Assembly: GCA_023135155.1 (NCBI GenBank)
Contig: JAGLTR010000057.1
Location: 1 to 38,291 of the forward strand
Direction of reading: 5' to 3'
Length of the DNA: 38,291 nt
Origin: Gammaproteobacteria bacterium
GTDB lineage: Bacteria; Pseudomonadota; Gammaproteobacteria; UBA9339
In this document: piece by piece, positions 15,755 to 24,500 of the stretch
Position numbering within the stretch: position 1 is the stretch's first letter
How the letters are laid out: the number at the start of each line of letters is the position of its first letter
Notes under the pieces: generated by a model
Seen by the model: the letters and a program-made list of their open reading frames with translations, nothing else
Databases searched by the model: none
What the model was told of the DNA's origin: nothing
Made by a program: the position numbers and the translations under genes

Positions 15755-16111
15755 TTATCCTCTTTTGCTTTTTTTTGTATGTTGTATTTTTTTTGCCGTC
15801 ATGTATAAACGGCAAGCGGCATTAATTAACTGTTGATATTTTCCGGGTTGTTGCTTAAACCAGTCAAGTGTATCCGCATCGATTCGTATGGATATTTGCT
15901 TTTTTATTGGTCGATAGAATTTGCCCACAGTTGGTTTTCCCAGATCGTCAAAATCGAGTTCTGGAATATCTGAGTAATCAATGTCGCCATTTAATATTTG
16001 TTTCATAAATTCAGCTTCTTGGTTTGTGTCGTTTTTTATACTGGAAGTATCTTTCCCGTTCTTTTTTGTTTGCTCTTCTGGCTGAGATGATGCGGATTGT
16101 CTCTTCATCAT
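15755..16111 (-). CDS. brnA: BrnA-family antitoxin
   Basis: A 118-aa DNA-binding antitoxin. The N-terminal half is Lys/Ser/Gln rich and disordered-looking. The second half has the BrnA pattern VGKFYRPIKKQISIRIDADTLDWFK (in pieces), then GKYQQLINAACRLYM, a ribbon-helix-helix unit that represses its own promoter and neutralises BrnT. The frame is open to 16144, but AGGAAGAAG precedes the ATGATG at 16111/16108, which is a better start; either way the gene overlaps brnT by ~100 bases. It ends 3 bases before the proS start. The family's N-terminus is usually shorter than this one. It is probably the transcriptional regulator of the whole brnT-brnA-proS run. Confidence 0.85.
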   Translation of the reverse strand: MMKRQSASSQPEEQTKKNGKDTSSIKNDTNQEAEFMKQILNGDIDYSDIPELDFDDLGKPTVGKFYRPIKKQISIRIDADTLDWFKQQPGKYQQLINAACRLYMTAKKIQHTKKSKRG

Positions 16112-16283
16112 TTTCTTCTTCCTCATATCTGTGAGCGACAACAATGATTGTCATATTATCAACTGCTCCAAAAGTAATCCATCTTTGTTCAAAATACGCA
16201 AAGCGGCTATCGTGCCAACTTAGGGAGTGTGGATCGGTGAAAACTTGCTTGGCCATGTCAAAGCTGACATGGTGTTTGTACAA
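16011..16283 (-). CDS. brnT: BrnT-family ribonuclease toxin, irregular start
   Basis: A BrnT toxin of ~90 aa as an open frame from a TTG at 16283. Family features are KHHVSFDMAKQVFTDP near the start, RWITFGAV, IIVVAHRY and the conserved RIISARRANKKERERY near the end. BrnT is a RelE-fold ribonuclease that blocks translation and is bound by BrnA. Reading upstream of 16283 in the same frame gives the conserved family N-terminus (YIWDKSKASANL) back to about 16320, and an in-frame stop lies at 16332-16334. No ATG, GTG or TTG occurs in that upstream part. So the real protein either uses a rare start such as ATA, or has lost its start codon. The TTG start would remove conserved residues. The order toxin then antitoxin, with overlap, is the usual one. 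Confidence 0.75.
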   Translation of the reverse strand: MYKHHVSFDMAKQVFTDPHSLSWHDSRFAYFEQRWITFGAVDNMTIIVVAHRYEEEENDEETIRIISARRANKKERERYFQYKKRHKPRS

Positions 16284-16334
16284 ATTCGCAGAGGCTTTAC
16301 TTTTGTCCCATATATAATTTATGACATTACACTA

Positions 16335-16346
16335 TTGTATATACAA
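16335..16346. promoter_or_regulatory. 12-bp perfect dyad, candidate BrnA operator
   Basis: TTGTATATACAA is a perfect palindrome just upstream of the brnT reading frame, in the divergent space before the FmdB-type gene. A related TTGTATATTG occurs about 60 bases further on (near 16396). Ribbon-helix-helix antitoxins such as BrnA bind short dyads over their own promoter, so this is a natural operator candidate. Inference from position and symmetry only. Confidence 0.45.
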
Positions 16347-16460
16347 ATACAAGATACTGACTTGCTGATGTATAGTTGATTCAAGCAAAGAAGATAGTTG
16401 TATATTGATTTGTCCGCAATACCGTGTTTTTATAGCCAGAATTCGTTGAGGAGTGTTTTT

Positions 16461-16742
16461 ATGCCAATCTATGAGTATGAGTGTCAGAAGTGCGGTCATC
16501 GCTTTGAGCAGCTACAAAAAATGAGTGATGAGCCATTAACTAAATGTCCGCAGTGCGGAAAGTCCGCGTTGAAAAAATTGGTGTCAGCGGCCGGTTTTCA
16601 GTTAAAAGGTAGTGGTTGGTACGAGACTGATTTCAAGAATAAGGGTAAGCCGACAGCTAAGAGCGATGCTCATAAAAATGATGGCGGGCAGTGTGCCTGT
16701 TGTCCGGCGAAAAAAGAGTGCAAAGGCGAGACTGATAAATAA
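16461..16742 (+). CDS. FmdB-family zinc ribbon protein
   Basis: A 93-aa protein with the FmdB N-terminus [20 protein letters not shown] and a second CPQCGK pair; together the CxxC motifs at the start and around residue 33 form a zinc ribbon. It then has the [17 protein letters not shown] stretch of the family. The C-terminus adds a cysteine cluster ([10 protein letters not shown]). FmdB-type proteins are small putative regulators of unknown target. The ATG at 16461 has GAGGAG 7 bases upstream; the open frame to 16398 is not supported. The DUF502 membrane protein follows after 23 bases, a conserved pairing in gammaproteobacteria that usually continues into aspS. Confidence 0.93.
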   Translation: MPIYEYECQKCGHRFEQLQKMSDEPLTKCPQCGKSALKKLVSAAGFQLKGSGWYETDFKNKGKPTAKSDAHKNDGGQCACCPAKKECKGETDK

Positions 16743-16765
16743 ATTATTTTAAAGAGGGAGTTGCT

Positions 16766-17374
16766 ATGTTTAAACGGTATTTTATTGCGGGCCTTATAGT
16801 CTTAGTTCCAGTTTGGGTAACTTTATTATTACTACGTTTTTTTGTTAATTTCTTCGATCAGATTTTAATGCTGATTCCGCAAGCGTATCGCCCCGATGCA
16901 CTGTTGGGATTTCATGTTCCTGGCTTGGGTCTGTTGCTAACAGTTATTTTAGTATTTTTTGTTGGTTTGTTGGTTACCAATTTTTTTGGTAAGAAATTGT
17001 TGCATTTTTGGGAGTCAATTTTAAAACGTATTCCATTGGTGCGTTCAATTTATATGGGAATAAAAAAAGTATTAATTACGGTTTTTAATTCTGGCGATAT
17101 GTCGTTTCGCAAAGTGTTATTGATCGAGTATCCGCGCAAAGGTTTGTGGAGCATTGCTTTTCAGACCAGCGTTGGTTTCGAAAGAGTGCAGCAGCATACG
17201 CAAGAAGAGATGCTGACGATTTTTGTGCCGACGACGCCCAATCCCACTTCTGGTTTTTTAATGATGATTTCGAAGAAAGACGCGGTTGAGCTTGATATTA
17301 GTGTTGATGAGGCATTGAAGATGGTGATCTCGCTGGGGGTGATTTTGCCTGAGGGTAGGAAACTGCCATTATAA
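16766..17374 (+). CDS. DUF502 family inner-membrane protein
   Basis: A 202-aa protein with the DUF502 layout: MFKRYFIAGLIVLVPVWVT opening into a first membrane helix (~7-30), a loop with PGLGLLLT, a second helix (~53-75), then KRIPLVRSIYMGIKKVL and the conserved late segment FVPTTPNPTSGFLMMI. GAGGGAG lies 5-6 bases before the ATG. The function is unknown; homologues have been linked to membrane homeostasis. It pairs with the FmdB-type gene. In many gammaproteobacteria aspS comes next in the same direction; here a 630-bp non-coding stretch follows instead. Confidence 0.92.
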   Translation: MFKRYFIAGLIVLVPVWVTLLLLRFFVNFFDQILMLIPQAYRPDALLGFHVPGLGLLLTVILVFFVGLLVTNFFGKKLLHFWESILKRIPLVRSIYMGIKKVLITVFNSGDMSFRKVLLIEYPRKGLWSIAFQTSVGFERVQQHTQEEMLTIFVPTTPNPTSGFLMMISKKDAVELDISVDEALKMVISLGVILPEGRKLPL

Positions 17375-17468
17375 TATTTTCTTCATGTTTTTTTCTGTAT
17401 AAACAAATAATTACGTTATTGTGTGTTTGGTTTGAGGCTTATAAAAAAAGGATGATGTTAATATATGG

Positions 17469-17491
17469 ATTCCGCGGTCAAGCCGCGGAAT
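17469..17491 (+). repeat. Palindromic intergenic repeat, copy G
   Basis: Arm ATTCCGCGG, loop TCAAG and the perfect complementary arm, preceded by TATGG and followed by GACGG. The core is identical to copy F. It is the last copy in the window: none occurs between here and the right end. Confidence 0.85.
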
Positions 17492-17552
17492 GACGGTGCA
17501 TTGGTTAAGTTGAGGAATGACGGTGCATTGGTTAGGTTGAGGAATGACGGTG
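17487..17552 (+). repeat. 27-bp tandem units expanding the right arm of palindrome G
   Basis: Units 17487-17513 and 17514-17540 differ at a single base, and a third partial unit covers 17541-17552. Each unit starts GGAATGACGGTG, the end of the right palindrome arm plus flank, and continues CATTGGTTA(A/G)GTTGA. The near identity points to a recent duplication. Confidence 0.85.
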
Positions 17553-18006
17553 TTTTTAATTGGGTGATTCTGGGAATGGCATTTTGTAATTATTATTTTT
17601 TTCTTTTAGGTTCAATATGTTCGCGTAGCTTTACGAAAAAGCTATTACGATAACTGGCCAATTTATGCAAAGTTGGTTAATATGGCGGTTCGATCAAGGT
17701 TCATCGAATTATTCTCAAAGACGAGACAAGGAGTTGTGAGGAATTATAAATCTTACAGCGTTGTATTTTGTGTTTTCCTATGGATTTATTGCAGCAGTTA
17801 GGCGTTAGTGTATGCTAATTTCTATGCTGATTATTTTTTGATGATATGTTGTGTCTGGGTAGGTAAGAGAGGCTAATAACAAACTTATAAGAAATTGCGG
17901 TTATGTCGTGTAACTTTACGCATTTTCATTGCCGTGATTATTTGCCGATGGTAGCCAAAATAGGTTGCTAAATTTATTGTATCGGTTGTATTAATGGAGA
18001 TTTATG

Positions 18007-20421
18007 ATGGGTTTTTCTGACGATGGTTTTGATGATAGTTTTGGTGATGCTGGGCTAGAGGCAATAATTGATCATGAGAGGATTAGAAGAGGTTGTGGTG
18101 ATGTGGTTGATAGTTCTGCTCGGCAAGAACAAACTCCCAAAAGTAGTGCGTTATTTCCAGCACGTGAAAGTGAGCCCGCTCGTAAGATTGCTGACATAGT
18201 TTGCGGTGTTTTTCTAGACTCAATAAGGAAGATGGTCTTAGAGGGGGAGTTTCATAGCGTATCTGTTAGCTCTCTAAGAAGCAAAATTGTTTTGCTAATT
18301 GATGGATATTTGTGTGGTGTGCAGTTAGCAGCGAAGCCGCGATTTGTAACTGATACATGGTCATATGAAGCTGTAGATGATTCCGTATTACAAGAGAGAG
18401 TTTTTGATTGTTCTAAGAGGATGTTACTAGAATTGCAGCAATTGTTGGGTGCCCATGTAAAGAAGGACAAAATTATAGCGGAGGGAGAGTTTTTCGCAGA
18501 TTTGCAGCTTTTATACGATTTTATTAGTAGCTATCGTGTGGCTCGAGAAAAGGGAGCGCAGTTGAATCAGCTTGCAGATCCTAAAGGGTGGAATGAAACA
18601 AAAGAGTTATTAGACAAGCGTCGTGAGTTTACCCGGGTTCTGGAAGCAGCACATTCTAAGGCGGGAGCGTTAACGCTGCTTGAGCAAGCATTAGCCAATG
18701 AAGGCGAGGGTAGTTATAGTTGTCAGGTATTAACCAAACCAAGAATCGTTCGCGAAAGCGGTAAGGGTAACGCGGTTGCAGATAAAAAGAAGGGTAAGCG
18801 GAAGGGTCCGTCAGAAAAAAAAGTAGAGAAATCATTTAAGGATTTTTTGTTTGAGTTATCAGATACATTGCTAGATAAAGTTTTGGTATTGCAGTATTTC
18901 GTAATGCAGAAACAGTTACGCGTTGATGATTTTGTAGTTAAACGGGATGTTGTTGATACTCAAGGAGTGAATGCGGGCGCGGATGGGGGGCTTATGGCAA
19001 ATTTCTTTGTCGCGAAGCCAAGGAATGTTGACGAGTTCAGTTTATTTTCAGAGTTAAATGCTTTGTTATTTTTGTTGTCGCGATGCAATCATAACGGAGA
19101 GCTAGGTGGTGTTATTATGCGTGGGCGGTTTGATCTGACGAGGGCTCTTCTTCATAAATATTATGGTCTACAGAGAACTGTAGATGAGCAGAGAAGGTTT
19201 GATCAGCAGTTGACAGCACAGGGGATGGATGGCGCGCGAATCACAGTGCAATATAAAACAGATAGTCAAGGGGGTAAATTCCCTAGTAAATTGAAGCTTT
19301 CATTAACGGAGTCTGTGCTGACAATCAAATTAACGCATGATAAAAGTGGAATAGATTGGAATGGTGGGCTGGAGGAGATGACGGCGATAAATAGATTTAT
19401 TTCCTATCGTAAGGTGATGCTTGGTGAAAAACATGAACGTGATGCGCCGATATCATATGAGCTTGTTAGAAAATATTGTCATGTAGAAAGGATCAGAGAG
19501 CACAGCGATCAAGTAAGAGTGTGCTATTTATCTGCTGAGCAGTTAGCAGATATTAAGACATTTGAGTTAGACGAATCAGGGCGGTTAAAGAGTGAAATTG
19601 TGCAGGAAAAAGCCGCTAGTGTTAAAGAGCAATCAATGTTTGCTGGTGCGCGTGCTAGATTTCAAGGGAAAGGAAAAGGTAAAAGAAGGGGTAAGGATGA
19701 GCGCTCCGCTCAAGCTGAGCCGCTTCAGAATTCGAGGAGCACAAGTGAGAAGGAGCAAGTGGAGAGTGTTTTTGCTGATATTCAGGAAAAAATGCGTACG
19801 ACATCATCTGTATCACATTATCGAGATTTACTGCTTGCATTAGCTAATGCGGTAAATAAACTGGATACCTCATATCGACACTTTGTGAACGATTTATTGC
19901 GGAGTATCAATCCTTCGCGAGAAAACCCAATTGAAGTTACTACCTATGCTGAATTGACCTGTCTGAAAAAATGGCGTGTTATTGAAAAGTTGGGAGATAT
20001 TTTGAATGATGTTTATTCCTTATTTAGTGCATTGAGTAAAAGCTGTTTTGATCAGCTTGCTGGCATGAAGATTGGTGAGAGCGGCCTTCAGCAAAACGGT
20101 GGGAAACAATTATCTCGTTCATTACGGTTTAGTGATCATATAATTGCTGAGAAAAAGGAGTTTAATGCGTTTCGGAACAACGCAGCAGCTCGTGTAGGTA
20201 AATCAATTGGTGGTGATGTGGAGCATGGTTGGAATGAGCAGCTTAATTTATATCTGAGGGCTTTGAGAATCATGCTGGAAGGTGAATATTCTCGAGTTTT
20301 GTCAGCAAGTAAAAAAACTAGGTTGGATATAGAAATCAAAAGCCTAGATAAGTTGTTGAAGACAACAAAGAAGGAGACGAAGGTGTCGGGAGGAATAGAT
20401 TGGTTTGGTGGTCCGGTATAA
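18007..20421 (+). CDS. Orphan 804-aa protein with two Lys/Arg-rich patches
   Basis: I do not recognise this protein. The N-terminus is acidic and Gly/Asp rich (GFSDDGFDDSFGDAG). The rest is largely helical, with an odd beta-like stretch (about 410-455, ITVQYKTDSQGG...KLSLTESVLTIKLTHD). Two strongly basic patches stand out: DKKKGKRKG (about 259-267) with EKKVEK behind it, and KGKGKRRGKDER (about 555-566). These resemble eukaryotic nuclear localisation signals but could equally bind nucleic acid or be flexible linkers. ATG at 18004 and 18007 are both possible; GGAG lies 7 bases before 18007, which is preferred. It has no signal peptide and no transmembrane segment. It is the first of three same-strand genes spaced by 9-19 bases. 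A secreted effector is plausible; the function is unknown. Confidence 0.75.
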   Translation: MGFSDDGFDDSFGDAGLEAIIDHERIRRGCGDVVDSSARQEQTPKSSALFPARESEPARKIADIVCGVFLDSIRKMVLEGEFHSVSVSSLRSKIVLLIDGYLCGVQLAAKPRFVTDTWSYEAVDDSVLQERVFDCSKRMLLELQQLLGAHVKKDKIIAEGEFFADLQLLYDFISSYRVAREKGAQLNQLADPKGWNETKELLDKRREFTRVLEAAHSKAGALTLLEQALANEGEGSYSCQVLTKPRIVRESGKGNAVADKKKGKRKGPSEKKVEKSFKDFLFELSDTLLDKVLVLQYFVMQKQLRVDDFVVKRDVVDTQGVNAGADGGLMANFFVAKPRNVDEFSLFSELNALLFLLSRCNHNGELGGVIMRGRFDLTRALLHKYYGLQRTVDEQRRFDQQLTAQGMDGARITVQYKTDSQGGKFPSKLKLSLTESVLTIKLTHDKSGIDWNGGLEEMTAINRFISYRKVMLGEKHERDAPISYELVRKYCHVERIREHSDQVRVCYLSAEQLADIKTFELDESGRLKSEIVQEKAASVKEQSMFAGARARFQGKGKGKRRGKDERSAQAEPLQNSRSTSEKEQVESVFADIQEKMRTTSSVSHYRDLLLALANAVNKLDTSYRHFVNDLLRSINPSRENPIEVTTYAELTCLKKWRVIEKLGDILNDVYSLFSALSKSCFDQLAGMKIGESGLQQNGGKQLSRSLRFSDHIIAEKKEFNAFRNNAAARVGKSIGGDVEHGWNEQLNLYLRALRIMLEGEYSRVLSASKKTRLDIEIKSLDKLLKTTKKETKVSGGIDWFGGPV

Positions 20422-20440
20422 TGATGAGAGGGTGTGTAGT

Positions 20441-21556
20441 ATGATCAATAGTATAGATGACAATATAGAATTGGGTGAATGGTTAGCGGGTAATGTGTTA
20501 ACCAAATTAGGAGTCATAATTGAGTTATTTCGGGAATATGCTAATAGTGTATTTGTTAAAGAGAATATTAGCGCCTCTTTGAGGAGCTGCGGTGTTTTGA
20601 ATAAGGAAGATCTGTGTCGGTTTATCGATACTCTAAGTGTGGTTCATCAAGATTTTGAGGTGGAGTGGGTTAGCAGTAGCGAATTATTGTCGGTTCAGAA
20701 CAAAGTTACTCCGCTAAAAGTTATTGAAGGCATAGAAGAGATGATGCGGGGATTTTCTCGTGACGACGCGCAAGGACATTTGTATGCTTATTTTGTGTGT
20801 ATGGTTTTTAAAGCATCTATTGCTCAGAAATTGGCGGTAAAGTGGCAGTCACTACTGGGCGAGGATAATGTGTTTTTTAAGCTGAAAATGGATATTGCTG
20901 ATTATTTGTATGCTCATAATCTGATGCAGGTTGAAATTCAAACAACTAAAGCAGTACTTAATGAGGATCAGCAGGTTGTTTTCGATATTTTAAAGTATTT
21001 GGAAAAAGGATATAAAGTCTTGTTGTCTAGAAACAGAATGGATCCAGCGCTAGTAAGAGGGTATGTTTCTTCAACGGTAACAGATGGTGCTGATAAAGGC
21101 GCTTTTGATGAGGACGAGATGCGGCGCTTCCAAGAGCTAGAGCGCAAGCAACGGGAAGATGCGGAGTTGTTGCGCCGCCAGGATGAGATTCTTCGTCAAC
21201 AAGCAGCAGAGCGGCGTGCTCGTGATATGCTGGTTCAGAGTAACCAATCGCCTGCGCCCCAAAAGAAGAATGTAGGCTCTCCGGAAAGAGGGGGGTTGTT
21301 TGTACATGGGAAAAATGTTGGGTTTTTTGTGTCTGGATCCGGAGCGGGTGATGGTAGTAAGGAGTGGGTTCGTGTTGGGCCAGATGCTGATGCTAAAATA
21401 GAGAATGGCCATAATTGGCATCTTGGAAAGCCCGATGAAAAAAGTCTTTTGCTTTCTGGAAAAGGTGGTAAGTTGGGACAGATACAAGATGATCCTAGTG
21501 CACATGATGTAGTAGCTGATGTTGCTAAGACCGGTTGTTGCTGTACATTACTTTAA
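20441..21556 (+). CDS. Orphan 371-aa protein with charged coil and C-terminal CaaX-like box
   Basis: I recognise no family. Residues 1-215 are helical. Residues ~222-265 form a very charged heptad-like helix (MRRFQELERKQRED, then LLRRQDEILRQQAAERR). The last ~100 residues are Gly/Ser/Lys rich and low in complexity (for example GSGAGDGSKEW). The chain ends GCCCTLL: the last four residues CTLL fit a CaaX box with Leu at the end, the form preferred by geranylgeranyltransferase I, with two more cysteines just before it that could be palmitoylated. Bacteria lack this machinery, so the tail suggests action inside a eukaryotic host. Start: ATG at 20441 with GAGGG 8-9 bases upstream; an upstream TTG at 20405 overlaps the previous gene and is unlikely. 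It lies 19 bases after the 804-aa gene. Confidence 0.75.
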   Translation: MINSIDDNIELGEWLAGNVLTKLGVIIELFREYANSVFVKENISASLRSCGVLNKEDLCRFIDTLSVVHQDFEVEWVSSSELLSVQNKVTPLKVIEGIEEMMRGFSRDDAQGHLYAYFVCMVFKASIAQKLAVKWQSLLGEDNVFFKLKMDIADYLYAHNLMQVEIQTTKAVLNEDQQVVFDILKYLEKGYKVLLSRNRMDPALVRGYVSSTVTDGADKGAFDEDEMRRFQELERKQREDAELLRRQDEILRQQAAERRARDMLVQSNQSPAPQKKNVGSPERGGLFVHGKNVGFFVSGSGAGDGSKEWVRVGPDADAKIENGHNWHLGKPDEKSLLLSGKGGKLGQIQDDPSAHDVVADVAKTGCCCTLL

Positions 21557-21565
21557 TGGTTGAGG

Positions 21566-24500
21566 ATGCAAAATAAAGATAAATTTATTGCGGATCTAGT
21601 GCAAATCTTCTATAGCGTTTGTTCTGCTTCCGCTAGATTTTATTTTGGTGATAGCTCTTGCGCTTTATATGACGCCGAATATGAGTACTGTGGTTTAATT
21701 GCTACGGTTGGCAAGGTAATAGAGACTCATGGCGAGCAGTTAAATATTGAGTGTATTTTGAAGTTTCTTATGCACGTTGTAGTAGTTTTATCTCCATTCG
21801 ATTCTGATTTAACTGTTATATTGCGGCAACGGTTAGTAGAGTATCTTGAGAAATTAGATAATACCGAGCTTGTTTCTTCTTTGTTAACAGATTTGGTATA
21901 TATAGGAGATGAGAGAGCAATAGATCAGCTTGCTGAACTAAATATTCTTGTAGGTGAGCATGTATTTGATAATGCTCAAATGTCGTTCGTTGAGCATACT
22001 TTTGCTGCAGTAATTGCTTGGTACGAACCAAAATTGTCAAGATTGATTCAGAATGTTGATGAGAAGTTTCTATTGTTGGGAATGGTGGATTACTCAATGA
22101 TGAGTAAGGAGCGCCTCGATCTCTTAGTGCGAAATTTATTGTTATTTAGTAATGCTCTAAGAGATGTGGAAAAGATTTGGGAGAAACTAGATGGTCAAAT
22201 GTTTCTGTGGTCTATTAGGAGTGTTTTAAGGCAGCCGCTACATATTTTTTGTTGTTATGAGTACTTGCGAAAAAGCATGCATTTGCCAGTTGTTTGTTGC
22301 CATCTCCAGCAGTTTATTAAATACCATGTTGAGTTTGTACCAGCGTGTACATTGTTAGGTGGCAGCGTGTCACTAGAGAGGTTTTCAGCCCAGGATCTTG
22401 GGCGGGTGTATGAGGAATTTGCTCAAGATCTCCGTGATATTGATGTGCAAGCGCAGTTATTAGTTAGTGATGACCGATTTATTGGCGTTTGGTGCATTGA
22501 GTATTTCCTCCTGGCGGTTAAGGCATATAGGCAAGCATTGCTCTACTATCGACAGGCGGAGAGCGGTCAGGATGTTAAGCGTATTGAGATAGAATTAATT
22601 CAACTTTGTCGATATATTAAGCAGCAAAATAGCGGCCCAGAAATTATTCGACAACTTTTAGCTCTATTACAAGACGTGATTCTTACTGATGACGAGTTGT
22701 CGCTATTATATTTAGCTTGTTATGATATTAGTGATACTAAATTACTTTTACCGCCGTTACCTTGTGACAAGAATTACTTTTTTTACCAATGTCGTGCTCT
22801 TATCGTTCTAGAGTATATTAACCTGCTAGATGGTACAATTAAGTCGAGTTATTACTCTCCTATTTCTGATATGAAGCGAGTTACTGATTGCTATTTGTTG
22901 TTGTTGCAACCAGATATTATATTCCCTAAGCATTTTATGGTGGTTATAGACGAAGATGAAGGGTTGGTAATGGATGGGGCTGGAGATGATGAGCTTGACG
23001 AAGGCGTTGATAATAATAGCCTGTATTCGAAGTTTGTTGCTCCAATTTTTGATAGGATTCTTAAGGTTGCGAATGATTTTTCTAGCCGCTTTAATATCAG
23101 TGCATTTTGGGATCAAAATTATCCTATAGCTAGATTGGTTTACTATTATCTAGAGAAAAGAATTGCGAGTAAGGATTGGGATATTTTTAAAGAGGTGTTG
23201 TTTTGTCAGGCTACGGATATGTTTCTAGAGCGGCGCAAGGATGCATTAGTTTCGGTTACTGACTCTTCTTACGCATTGGCGCGATTGGCCATCGCTAAAT
23301 ATTATGGGAAAAATGAGAAGTTTGGTGTTAATGAAGTTTTGGCCAGATATTGGGATAATTTGGTCTCTGAATCCTCTATTGCAAACCATCAAGCATTGGC
23401 TGAATATTATGTTGAAAATGCGCAAACTATTGAGTGTGCGCATGCTGATCGTATAGCATATAAACTCATGCAATGGATTCTTCATCCCGAGAGCCCGATT
23501 GCATCAGACGTTGTTGAGTATGATAGAGTTGCTGCTATCAATGTGGTGGCGCGAATTTATGTTAATGCGGAGAAAAAAACTAGTAATGCATCACAGCATG
23601 GTTATCTTTATAAAAATGATGATGGTCGGTCGGATGCTGTAGTTGCATTGTTTCAGTTAGCGCTACAACGAATCAATGTTGGGTTGGTACAAGATGCTTG
23701 GAGTTTATTGAGTCAACTTTTTAATAGTGAAAAAAAGTTTCTTGAGCAGCAGTTCAAAAAACCTAGCGAAGAAGATTATCCAGTGCGTTTAGTTCGGTTA
23801 CAAAAGCACCTAAAGAGTAAGTGCGTTAAAATGGTGGATTATTGTAGTTTATTAGATGGATTGATTGGTGTTTGTAACCTGTTTCGAGATCAACCTATAG
23901 AGGAAGATATTTTAACCTATGCTGCTTTTGTTAATTTGCAAAAGTTATGTGATTATTGTGACCAGATGAGTGTTGCTTATGATTTTTCTAATGTTAAGAA
24001 GCTGGCGTGGCATTTATTGCAGCTATCTATTGCGGAAGATATCCCTATTGAGTCGATAGAAATAATGGCAAATAGTGTGCGTGTATTTTTGAGAAATAGC
24101 GGTGTGGCATGTAAAAAATTCGAACAGGAACCGGAAGTTTTATATGCTTTATTTTCTATTTCAGCAAAGATTGGTGGTTTTGATGAGGCTGTTTATCGTG
24201 TGGTGCGCACAAGGTTACTAGATTCAATAGCTGACTTTAAGGCTCCAGTGATCATGCGGCAGAGGGCTGCGGAGCAGTTGGCGCGGATGTATGGTGATGA
24301 TAGTGCGTTGTACATGCAAGAGAGAAATGATGGTCTTGTCAGAATTTTTCAGCAAATTTCCGGGAATAATCAGCACGCCAGTTTCCCATTTGTTCTGCAA
24401 GATTATTTTGACAGACAAGGAGAAGATGCGGTCTATTCGGCTAGATTCTCTGGTTTGTTACTGCAATTATTTGATATTACTATTAATAGGATTGAACGAT

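Larger units (their letters stand above)
17375..18006. other. 630-bp intergenic stretch, core-to-accessory boundary
   Basis: The stretch contains palindrome copy G and its 27-bp tandem units near the left end. The rest (about 17560-18000) is AT-rich, and I see no convincing gene, tRNA or terminator. A 62-codon open frame across the repeat (17465-17653) translates the repeat units as RNDGALV copies and is very likely spurious. Promoter elements for the downstream three-gene run should lie here; none stands out clearly. The usual neighbour aspS is absent, so this may be a recombination point. Confidence 0.6.

Noticed and set aside
17465-17653. 62-codon frame with RNDGALV repeats
   Set aside because: The repeated peptide is only the translation of the 27-bp tandem units; no homologue recognised and no good ribosome binding site.
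17560-18000. Possible tRNA or small RNA in the long intergenic stretch
   Set aside because: Only short weak stems (4-5 bp) were found; no cloverleaf, no terminator, no conserved T-loop sequence.
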